Shown in pieces: positions 1-6,271 of a DNA stretch of 11,689 nt. The number at the start of each line of letters is the position of its first letter. Position 1 is the stretch's first letter. The notes under the pieces are model-generated. The model was given only the letters and a program-made list of their open reading frames with translations, was not told the origin of the DNA and searched no databases. This DNA comes from JBIICS01 sp044238735 (GTDB lineage: Bacteria > Bacteroidota > Bacteroidia > UBA4408), in contig JBIICS010000088.1 in NCBI GenBank assembly GCA_044238735.1, positions 1 to 11,689 on the forward strand, written 5' to 3'. The position numbers and the translations under genes are program-made.

Positions 1-306
1 GATGGTGGGGTTAAATATAACTTGAATAACCTCAGCATGACCGGTTTGTCCGGTGCACACTTCTTTATAAGCGGGATTTTTAATTTTTCCTCCGCTGTAA
101 CCGCTGATGGTTTTTTCTACTCCTTTTAATTGCTGAAAAACAGCCTCAACACACCAAAAACAGCCTGCTCCAAGGGTAGCGGTATCTAATTTATTTTCCA
201 TAGTGTTTATTTTTTTTTCGAGTAACGTTTTGCTGGTTTCACTTTTACAGTTTAAAATAAGAAATGAAAACAAAGACAATATGGTTAGTTTACAATAATT
301 GTTCAT
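1..306 (-). CDS. msrA: Peptide-methionine (S)-S-oxide reductase MsrA, predicted lipoprotein, 5' part only
   Basis: Reduces methionine-S-sulfoxide in oxidised proteins. Only the first 102 residues are in the window; the frame is open at base 1. The MsrA signature is clear: GAGCFWC at residues 46-52 with catalytic Cys49 followed by VEA (Glu54), then GYSGG (about 74-78) and EVCTGQTGHAEV (about 82-93). The start at 306 gives a 35-residue leader with a hydrophobic stretch ending LILNC followed by KSE, which reads as a lipoprotein signal peptide (lipidated Cys20), so the enzyme would act in the periplasm or on the cell surface. A second ATG at 201 (residue 36) would give a cytoplasmic form lacking the leader. 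Asn just before the lipobox Cys is less usual than Gly, Ala or Ser, which lowers confidence in lipidation but not in the enzyme. It lies downstream of the phosphatase gene on the same strand, 122 bp away. Confidence 0.93.
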   Translation of the reverse strand, partial: MNNYCKLTILSLFSFLILNCKSETSKTLLEKKINTMENKLDTATLGAGCFWCVEAVFQQLKGVEKTISGYSGGKIKNPAYKEVCTGQTGHAEVIQVIFNPTI

Positions 307-428
307 TTTTAAGAAGACATAATTTTAATAACTAGAACGTTGCACATTAATAACATTTAAAGGGTTTAAATGTTCGGCAGAGTTTAAAAACATATTAGAA
401 ATGCCTGTAGTTATTAGATAGAAAGGGT
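307..428. other. Intergenic spacer between the phosphatase gene and msrA
   Basis: This AT-rich 122-bp spacer separates two genes of the same orientation. Its only clear structure is the palindrome at 352-374. I could not find a convincing Bacteroidota promoter (TTG / TAnnTTTG) for msrA or a classical terminator with a T run for the phosphatase gene, so co-transcription cannot be decided from sequence. Confidence 0.5.
352..374. repeat. Perfect 10-bp inverted repeat with GGG loop
   Basis: The arms AACATTTAAA and TTTAAATGTT are exact reverse complements around a 3-base GGG. The site is 46 bp upstream of the msrA start (minus strand) and 54 bp past the phosphatase stop. The stem is AT-rich and is not followed by a T run on either strand, so it is a weak candidate for an intrinsic terminator. 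A dimeric-regulator operator for msrA or a transcript-end stabilising hairpin are alternatives. The symmetry is seen; the function is a guess. Confidence 0.5.
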
Positions 429-3263
429 TTATATTTTAACCCCAATTACTAATATATCATCTATTTGATCAACTTTATTCATCCAGTTATTAATCGTGTT
501 TTTAAGAATCTCCTGTTGTAATTCCATCGATTTTTCGCAATTAGCCAGGATTAATTGTTTAAAAGGTTTATACATAAACTTTTTGCCTTTTTCGCCTCCA
601 AACTGGTCGGCAAAGCCATCGGTAAACGTATAAATTATATCCCCTCTTTTAATTTCAACTATATCGCCTTTAAATTTCTTCTCTTCTTGACCGGATAATC
701 CCACCGGCATCTTATTAGGTTTAAATTCTAATAATTTATATTGATTAAAGGTTTCAATTTTTTCTTCTTCGTTTAGGTGTTCGCCTTCTTCCATCTTTCT
801 AATTAACCACAACGGATTATTGGCGGCCGCAATATGTAATAGCATTTTATTATAATCTATACAGTAAAGCACACAGTCCATGCCGTCTTTAGAGTTTTCT
901 GTGCCGGTAGGATTTAGTGCTTTAATAATCTCATTGCGCTGATGGTCCAAAATTTCGTGTGGTAGTTTGATGTATTTCTCCAGAATAACTGCATTTAAAA
1001 AACCAATATTTAGTAGGCTCATAAAGGCACCCGGAACACCATGTCCGGTAGAATCTGCAGTGCATAAATAAAATAGATCGCTTTGGGGCTCGTTGTTTTT
1101 AAATTTAGTGTCGTTGGTATGTAAATCCCAGCCCGGCACAGGCGGTATACTTAGTGCCCAGTAAAAATCGCCGCTTACAATATCTTTGGGCTGATAAAAT
1201 AAAAAATGTTCAGAACCTTGTTCGCCAAGCACATTGGTAATATAGGTATTACTGGTAAGCATGGCCCGCTGAATACGGGAAGCGTAATGGATAGAGTCTG
1301 TAATTTCTTTTTGTTTTTCTTCAACCTCGTGTTTCTGTTTCTCAATAACTTCTTTTTGTTCCTCTGCAATTATTCGTCTGCTTTCTGCAATTTCGTGTTG
1401 TTTTTCAACTTCTCTTTTTTGGTTTTCAACCTCACCTTTTTGTTGTTCAATTATTCTTTTTTGTTTTTGAGTAACCTTAAAACGATTAAAAATAAATCCG
1501 GCAAATAAAATCATTAAAAACAAACCTCCATAAAGCGCGTAGCGCATGGTTTGTTCTTGCTTAAGCTTCGCTTTTTGTGCATCAATTTGTGCATTTTTAA
1601 TGCTTTGTTCATGTTCGTTTTTTATACTATCGGCAGCTGCTTTCTTTTCGTATTGGTATTGAAACTCTTTTTTTACACTTTCTTTTTGCGTGCTTAAATT
1701 ATTTAAACTATCGCGCATGCTAATAAAGAGTTCATGCATTTGCAAGGCCTCAAAGTAATTGTTTTGTTTTTTATAAAGTAGATAAAGAAGCTCACTGGAG
1801 TTTCGGATGTTTTCGGGAAAACCCAGTTCTTTAGCCAGTTCTAAACTTTTATTTAAATATTGGGCAGCTAATGGATTGTTCCCCATTTTAGAATATACTT
1901 CTCCAATGTTATTTAGTGAATAGGCTGTTCCTTGCTTATCGCCCAACTCTTCCTTTAATTTTAATCCCTTTAATAAATAAGGGAGTGCTAATTTTTGCCC
2001 ATTTAAAATACAATTCTTGCTTCCGTTAGGTTTACAGTCCGGATCGCCTATTTGGCTATAAATAGAACCAATGTTGTTTAATGCATAAGCAATGCCTTTA
2101 GTGTCGTTTATTTCCTCCAGCAGCACTAAACTTTTTTTGTAAAAGTCTAATGCCTTTAATTGTCCCTTATACAAACAGTCTTTATGATTTCCTTTGCAAT
2201 CCTTCTCGCCAAATTCATCATAGATATTTCCAATGTTATTTAAGGTATAGGCAATGCCTTGTTTGTCGTTTAAGTTTTGATATTTTTTTAAGGCCTTATC
2301 GTGGAAATCATACGCTTTTTTAAGGTCATTCTGCGATTTGTATAATATCCCCAAAACGTTATAAAGGGTAGCAACACCATTGTTATCTTTAATTTCTTCT
2401 CTTATTTTAAGTGCATTGTAATAGTTGTCAAGCGCAAGTGGAATATTTCCCTTATCAAAAAAAAGGGCACCTAAGTTAAAATAGGCAATGGCTATAGAGG
2501 AGGGGTCTTTTAATTCTTTTGCTGTAATAATATATTTTTTCCAGGTAGCTATCGCATTTGCTATATCGCTGTTTACCTGATAAACATAAATTAAATCATT
2601 ATAGGTGCTTAATAAACTCTCGTTTTCTTTTAACGATTTTTGAATCGTGATCGCTTTATTAAAATAGGCAGATGCGGAATCCGGTAGATTAAGATTAATT
2701 TTTATGTAAGCAATAAGTTTATAAAAAGAAGCAGCCTCTGATTGATTATTGTTTTTAATAGTTAATGCTAAGCCCTTTCTGTAAAAATTTTCTGCCTTTA
2801 ATTGCGATTGGCGTAAGCAAACATCTGATTTTAATTTGCAATTAGGATCACTGATATTTTCAAATAAACTACCTAAACTTTTATAGCATTTGTATATAAT
2901 TTCTGTATAGTTGATCTGTATTGAAATTTGAAGACTTTGTTGGAAGTTGTTTAAGGCCCTATTAAAATTTTGTTTAGTTTGATAATACGTTCCTATAGCG
3001 CGGTATAGAGAAGCACTTTTTTGCATGAAAAATTCTTGGTTGTTGTTTTTGCCAATGTTATCCTGACAAATTTTTAGGCCTTTTTGCCATAACACAAATG
3101 AACTATCGGGGTTTTCTTTAAATAGGTTTTTGCCTTGCTCTATATTTATCCTTAGTTGAATTGTATCGGATAATGCGTTACAAAATGCATTTCTGAAAAT
3201 AAAACTACAGCAAATGAATAATGCGGATACAATAACTAATTTATTTTTTCTATCAAGCAGCAT
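429..3263 (-). CDS. TPR-containing transmembrane SpoIIE/PP2C-type serine phosphatase
   Basis: 944 residues. An N-terminal hydrophobic signal/anchor (about 8-27) is followed by a TPR array (about 40-510, eight or more units; several read LNNIG.IY). A charged helical stretch (520-572), a transmembrane helix (about 575-594), a Glu/Lys/Gln-rich coiled coil (597-655) and a C-terminal SpoIIE/PP2C phosphatase domain (about 656-944) complete it. Metal-site motifs are present: VSGDFYW (Asp699), DSTGHGVPGAFMS (Asp737, His741), FTDGFADQFGG (Asp882) and QIDDILVIG (Asp935/936), so the enzyme should be active. Inferred topology is TPRs in the periplasm and phosphatase in the cytoplasm, i.e. a sensor that dephosphorylates serine/threonine phosphoproteins, by analogy to RsbU/RsbP-like partner-switching; the substrate is unknown. 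Three TPRs carry an insertion with two Cys each (142/149, 356/363, 410/418). It is 47 bp downstream of the ATPase gene on the same strand. Residues about 43-101 are duplicated in the remnant at 4820-4996. Confidence 0.93.
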   Translation of the reverse strand: MLLDRKNKLVIVSALFICCSFIFRNAFCNALSDTIQLRINIEQGKNLFKENPDSSFVLWQKGLKICQDNIGKNNNQEFFMQKSASLYRAIGTYYQTKQNFNRALNNFQQSLQISIQINYTEIIYKCYKSLGSLFENISDPNCKLKSDVCLRQSQLKAENFYRKGLALTIKNNNQSEAASFYKLIAYIKINLNLPDSASAYFNKAITIQKSLKENESLLSTYNDLIYVYQVNSDIANAIATWKKYIITAKELKDPSSIAIAYFNLGALFFDKGNIPLALDNYYNALKIREEIKDNNGVATLYNVLGILYKSQNDLKKAYDFHDKALKKYQNLNDKQGIAYTLNNIGNIYDEFGEKDCKGNHKDCLYKGQLKALDFYKKSLVLLEEINDTKGIAYALNNIGSIYSQIGDPDCKPNGSKNCILNGQKLALPYLLKGLKLKEELGDKQGTAYSLNNIGEVYSKMGNNPLAAQYLNKSLELAKELGFPENIRNSSELLYLLYKKQNNYFEALQMHELFISMRDSLNNLSTQKESVKKEFQYQYEKKAAADSIKNEHEQSIKNAQIDAQKAKLKQEQTMRYALYGGLFLMILFAGFIFNRFKVTQKQKRIIEQQKGEVENQKREVEKQHEIAESRRIIAEEQKEVIEKQKHEVEEKQKEITDSIHYASRIQRAMLTSNTYITNVLGEQGSEHFLFYQPKDIVSGDFYWALSIPPVPGWDLHTNDTKFKNNEPQSDLFYLCTADSTGHGVPGAFMSLLNIGFLNAVILEKYIKLPHEILDHQRNEIIKALNPTGTENSKDGMDCVLYCIDYNKMLLHIAAANNPLWLIRKMEEGEHLNEEEKIETFNQYKLLEFKPNKMPVGLSGQEEKKFKGDIVEIKRGDIIYTFTDGFADQFGGEKGKKFMYKPFKQLILANCEKSMELQQEILKNTINNWMNKVDQIDDILVIGVKI
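2960..3137 (-). repeat. Parent segment of a dispersed duplication (partner 4820-4996)
   Basis: This segment encodes about residues 43-101 of the phosphatase, the end of the leader region and first TPR. It matches 4820-4996 in the same orientation with one 1-base indel and about 13 substitutions by eye (about 92% identity). Most differences cluster at the gene-start end (about 3096-3130); the central 125 bp or so are nearly identical. Confidence 0.9.
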
Positions 3264-3310
3264 TATAATTTAAAAGTATGTATAATTAACTTGAACTCAA
3301 ATGAGCGGCT

Positions 3311-4531
3311 CTATTTTTTTGATAAATAATTATACGCGGAGATAACTTCAATTCTTTTGCCCTCGAAGTTAATAACATCTTCCTGACTTAAGGTTATAAT
3401 TTTCCCACTGTTTAGTCCAAAAAAATTCATGGCTTCAAGCAATCCGTTTAACTCGCGTTGTTCGTTTTCTGCATTTAATAGTAAACAAACCTGTATTACG
3501 TTTTCAATTTGATCTTTTTGGTATACTATAAAATCACATTCTTTATTATTCTCATTAAAATAGTAAAGTGTTTTACCTTGTTTTCTTAATTCCCAAAAAA
3601 CTATATTTTCAAGTTTGCGGCCTATATCGTTACTAAAACTTGTTGTAATGGCTTGCTGTAATCCATTATCTATAAAATATACTTTGCGAGGATTAACAAG
3701 TTGTACTTTTTGTGAATATGAAAATTTAGGTATCAATTGTATTAAATACGATTCCTCAAAATAATGCAGATACTCTAAAACAGTTACAGTACTTTTTACA
3801 CCGATATATTGTTTTAATTTATTTGCCGATATAAGTTTGGAGCAATTAGAGGCTATATACAATAAAAGAAGTTTAATCGACTTAACATCCCGGATATTAT
3901 GCCTTACAGCAATATCTCTGTATAAAATATCATCGAGAAGTGCGGTATGGATATCTAAATTATCTGTTTTTAAAAATCCCGGGAAACCACCTAATTCCAA
4001 GTAAAGTTTTAAACTGGCTTCTGATGATTGTATTTTTTTAAACGAACAAAATTCAGAAAATGAAAAAGGGAACAACTCCTTTGTTATGTGCCTGCCTGTA
4101 AGCTTAGTGCCCAGTTCTTTACTTAATAGCGAGGCATTAGAACCGGTTATTAATATAAAAAAACCCTCGTCTAATTTTTTCCTAATATATATTTCCCAAC
4201 CAGTAACAATTTGTATTTCATCAAAAATTAACCATTTACTTTTGTTTTCAATTATAATTTCATCAAGCAATTTAAAATCGTTTAGTTCAAAAGTATAAAG
4301 ACCAGCAGAATCAAAATTTAAATAAATAAAGGCTTCTTTAATGTTTGCTAAAATATATTGCGCAAGTAATGTGCTTTTTCCGCAACGCCTAATACCCGAA
4401 ATTATTAAGGCAAAGTGTTCCGGTTTTTGAATTAAATTATCTAATAGATTTCTGGATTGTCCCAAATTGGCCTTTATGATTGATTTTTTTTGTGAAGCAA
4501 TAACTTCAACCAATACAGACTTCTTAACCAT
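3311..4531 (-). CDS. AAA-family ATPase with C-terminal DUF4143 domain (COG1373 type)
   Basis: 406 residues, a full-length member by layout. The ATPase core (about 38-165) shows Walker A GIRRCGKST (46-54, Lys52), Walker B LIFDE (101-105), a sensor-1-like ILITGSN (126-132) and the family motif LTGRH...LFPFSFSEF (144-161). A winged-helix-like middle region (about 200-265) precedes the DUF4143 part (about 280-400), where Glu308, Glu314, the E-x-D-F of 331-334 and Gln347 resemble a PD-(D/E)XK nuclease fold. These proteins are widespread, often horizontally spread, and lack an agreed role; links to DNA handling or toxin-antitoxin-like behaviour are suggestions only. The ATG at 4531 is preceded by a plausible promoter. 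The gene lies 47 bp upstream of the phosphatase gene, on the same strand, and sits between that gene and a broken copy of it, which suggests it arrived as an insertion or that rearrangement happened around it. Confidence 0.92.
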   Translation of the reverse strand: MVKKSVLVEVIASQKKSIIKANLGQSRNLLDNLIQKPEHFALIISGIRRCGKSTLLAQYILANIKEAFIYLNFDSAGLYTFELNDFKLLDEIIIENKSKWLIFDEIQIVTGWEIYIRKKLDEGFFILITGSNASLLSKELGTKLTGRHITKELFPFSFSEFCSFKKIQSSEASLKLYLELGGFPGFLKTDNLDIHTALLDDILYRDIAVRHNIRDVKSIKLLLLYIASNCSKLISANKLKQYIGVKSTVTVLEYLHYFEESYLIQLIPKFSYSQKVQLVNPRKVYFIDNGLQQAITTSFSNDIGRKLENIVFWELRKQGKTLYYFNENNKECDFIVYQKDQIENVIQVCLLLNAENEQRELNGLLEAMNFFGLNSGKIITLSQEDVINFEGKRIEVISAYNYLSKK

Positions 4532-4819
4532 TGTGAATTTTTTATTAAAGATAAGTGTTTATAATAAATAAACAATAGTTTACATTAACAGTGGATAATA
4601 ATATTTATTTATAGAATTAGGTTTCTAAACAGATAATCTTTATGTGTTTGTTATTCAGTGGTATTTTATTAAAAATGGCGTAAGAGGTATGCAATGCAAG
4701 TGTTTTTTTGATAGTAACTAACACTAAATCAATCAATTGAATGTATAATATTAATATAAAAATCCAAACAACCAGAGTGGAATTTTATTACCCATACCTA
4801 CTTCTATGTTATCGGAAAC
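4532..4819. other. AT-rich intergenic region between the ATPase gene and the phosphatase remnant
   Basis: About 290 bp with no supported gene. Apart from the candidate ATPase promoter near 4546-4575 it holds only very AT-rich sequence and short palindromes such as TCAATTGA near 4732-4740. The open frame that enters from the pseudogene continues on the minus strand through an unrelated 23-codon tail to a stop at 4751-4753; that tail does not resemble any TPR or phosphatase sequence. No transposon ends or target duplications were recognised. Confidence 0.6.
4546..4575 (-). promoter_or_regulatory. Candidate Bacteroidota-type promoter for the ATPase gene
   Basis: On the minus strand, TTG (4575-4573) is followed after 19 bases by TATCTTTA (4553-4546), a one-mismatch version of the Bacteroidota -7 element TAnnTTTG at the usual spacing from a -33 TTG. 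The -7 box ends only 14 bases before the ATG, so the leader would be very short. Between the two boxes lies an imperfectly centred palindrome, GTTTAT-5 bp-ATAAAC, that could bind a repressor. In DNA this AT-rich such matches occur by chance, so this is tentative. Confidence 0.3.
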
Positions 4820-4996
4820 TATTAAATTTTGTTTAGTTTGATAATAGGTTCCTAAAGCGCGGTATAGAGAAGCACTTTTTTGCATGAAAAATTCTTGGTT
4901 GTTGTTTTTGCAAATGTTATCCTGACAAATTTTTAGGCCTTTTTGCCATAACACCAAAGCACTATCGGGTTTCTCGTTAAAAAGTGATTTGCCTTG
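4820..4996 (-). pseudogene. Remnant of a second TPR-SpoIIE phosphatase gene (5' fragment)
   Basis: The minus strand encodes a stretch matching residues about 44-99 of the neighbouring phosphatase (shared landmarks: QGK.LF, VLWQKGLKICQDNI, QKSASLYRA, GTYYQTKQN). Upstream in this frame a stop (TAA) is met 6 codons before the match with no ATG, so the signal/anchor segment is missing. After QTKQN the frame leaves the homology and stops within 25 codons, so the remaining TPRs, membrane helix and phosphatase are absent. A short ORF can be drawn from a TTG at 4957 to 4751, but it would encode a third of a TPR pair and is best read as decay. Its upstream edge is 78 bp from the divergent gene at 5075, suggesting the lost paralogue once faced that gene. 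Confidence 0.85.
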
Positions 4997-5074
4997 GGTG
5001 TAATAAGAAAATTAACCGAAAAAATATAAGTTCCTATCGTAACAAAAGCCATTTTTAAGCGTAAAACCCTTACT
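4997..5074. other. Leader region of the exported-protein operon
   Basis: This 78-bp stretch lies between the pseudogene edge and the ATG at 5075 and should hold the promoter of the plus-strand pair. The best -7-like match is TAAGTTCC at 5027-5034, but no TTG lies at the right distance upstream, so I do not call a promoter. No Shine-Dalgarno motif precedes the ATG, as is normal in Bacteroidota. Confidence 0.4.
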
Positions 5075-6244
5075 ATGAGAAAAATCTACATCTTTTTATT
5101 CTGTTTTGTAAATTTTGTTGCATGGGCACAGACCCCACAAAGTTTCAGTTTCCAAGGTTTAGCCAGGGGCACGAATGGGAACCCTATTAGTAAGTCCACA
5201 ATTGCCATTAGAGCCAGTATAATTAATAATACGGCTAATGGTACATTGTTATATCAGGAACGCTTTACCCAGTTAACAGACACCTTTGGTTTGTTTAATA
5301 TTAATATTGGAACCGGAAGTGTTTTAAGTGGCACATTTGCCACTATCGATTGGGGTAATGGAAATAAATTTTTGAAAATTGAATACGACCCTGCCGGTGG
5401 AACTTCTTATGTTTTGGCAGGTAATACCCAGTTGTTGAGCGTGCCTTATGCTTTATTTGCTCAAACTACAGGTGATACCTCTATTTGGAAAAAAAATGGA
5501 ACAGCGGTTTTTAATAAAAACACAGGAAATGTTGGTATTGGTACAACAACACCATCGAGTAAATTAGATGTAAATGGTAATATTAAAATTGCAGATGGTA
5601 CTCAGGGAAATGGAAAAGTATTAACTTCCGATGCTAGTGGAAACGCTTCGTGGCAGTCAATCTCTACAGGGGGTGTAATGTTTACAAATATGCAAGTATA
5701 TGCCGCTACGGGATCTTATACCTTTACTGTACCATTAGGTGTTACTAAAATAATGGTTGAAGTTTGGGGCGGAGGCGGAGGGGGAGGTCTTGCATCTACT
5801 TCAGTTTCTAACCCTGCGCTTGGCGGTGGAGGTGGCGGTTATGCTAAAGAAATTTTTACTGTTTCTGCTGGTACGCCATATACTGTTACTGTTGGTGCAG
5901 GTGGTGTCTCAGGCACTTCAATTGCAAATGCCGGTAGCGGGGGTACCAGTAGTTTCGGCTCATTAATAACTGCAACTGGCGGTACTGGTGGATGGTCAGT
6001 TGGTGTAACACCATTTCAATGGGGTATTGGGGGTACTAGTTCAGCTTTATTTAATGTATCAGGTAAAAATAGTGGTTATTCAAATAATGGTGGTGACAGT
6101 TTTGGAGGTTCTGGCGGCATGGGCGCAACAAACGGCCTTGCAGCTAGTTCGGGTATTGCACCAGGTGGCGGTGGTGCGGGGGGGCATGGCACCACTGGCT
6201 ATACATCCGGATCTTCTGGTGGTGCTGGCAGAGTAGTTGTTTAG
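5075..6244 (+). CDS. Exported protein with tail-fibre-like segment and glycine-rich adhesin domain
   Basis: 389 residues. A Sec signal peptide (1-18, cleavage after the AWA of residues 16-18) leads into a domain (about 22-130) with FSFQGLARG, NGNPI, GLFNINIG, IDWGNG and QLLSVPYALFA, a module seen at the N terminus of many Bacteroidota surface proteins. Residues 150-172 (GNVGIGTTTPSSKLDVNG) match the repeat that precedes intramolecular-chaperone domains in phage tail spikes, but no S74 chaperone follows. The rest (about 205-389) is a glycine-rich domain: FTVPLGVTKIMVEVWGGGGG, GGGGGYAKE, YTVTVGAGG, SSFGSLITATGG and a GGGGAGG...GGAGRVVV end, like the glycine-rich receptor-binding domains of phage tail adhesins. 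No T9SS C-terminal domain is present, so its final location is unclear. It lies 27 bp before the giant adhesin gene, probably as its operon partner. Role in binding is inferred from domain type only. Confidence 0.88.
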   Translation: MRKIYIFLFCFVNFVAWAQTPQSFSFQGLARGTNGNPISKSTIAIRASIINNTANGTLLYQERFTQLTDTFGLFNINIGTGSVLSGTFATIDWGNGNKFLKIEYDPAGGTSYVLAGNTQLLSVPYALFAQTTGDTSIWKKNGTAVFNKNTGNVGIGTTTPSSKLDVNGNIKIADGTQGNGKVLTSDASGNASWQSISTGGVMFTNMQVYAATGSYTFTVPLGVTKIMVEVWGGGGGGGLASTSVSNPALGGGGGGYAKEIFTVSAGTPYTVTVGAGGVSGTSIANAGSGGTSSFGSLITATGGTGGWSVGVTPFQWGIGGTSSALFNVSGKNSGYSNNGGDSFGGSGGMGATNGLAASSGIAPGGGGAGGHGTTGYTSGSSGGAGRVVV

Positions 6245-6271
6245 TATTGATTTTAAGATAAAATTTTACTG

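Noticed and set aside
352..374. Intrinsic terminator for the phosphatase gene
   Set aside because: The stem is almost entirely A/T and has no following T run on the minus strand, so the site is reported only as an inverted repeat.
1206..1508. Plus-strand ORF rich in Phe and Leu opposite the phosphatase gene
   Set aside because: It is the reverse reading of the Glu/Lys/Gln-rich coiled coil; its apparent hydrophobicity is a by-product of that composition.
4751..4957. Short minus-strand ORF beginning at a TTG as a real small gene
   Set aside because: Its first 45 or so codons are a fragment of the neighbouring phosphatase gene and the rest is unrelated tail sequence. It has no ATG, no complete domain and an in-frame stop shortly upstream, so it is treated as part of the pseudogene.
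5027..5034. TAAGTTCC as the -7 box of the surface operon
   Set aside because: It matches TAnnTTTG poorly and has no TTG at the expected distance upstream.
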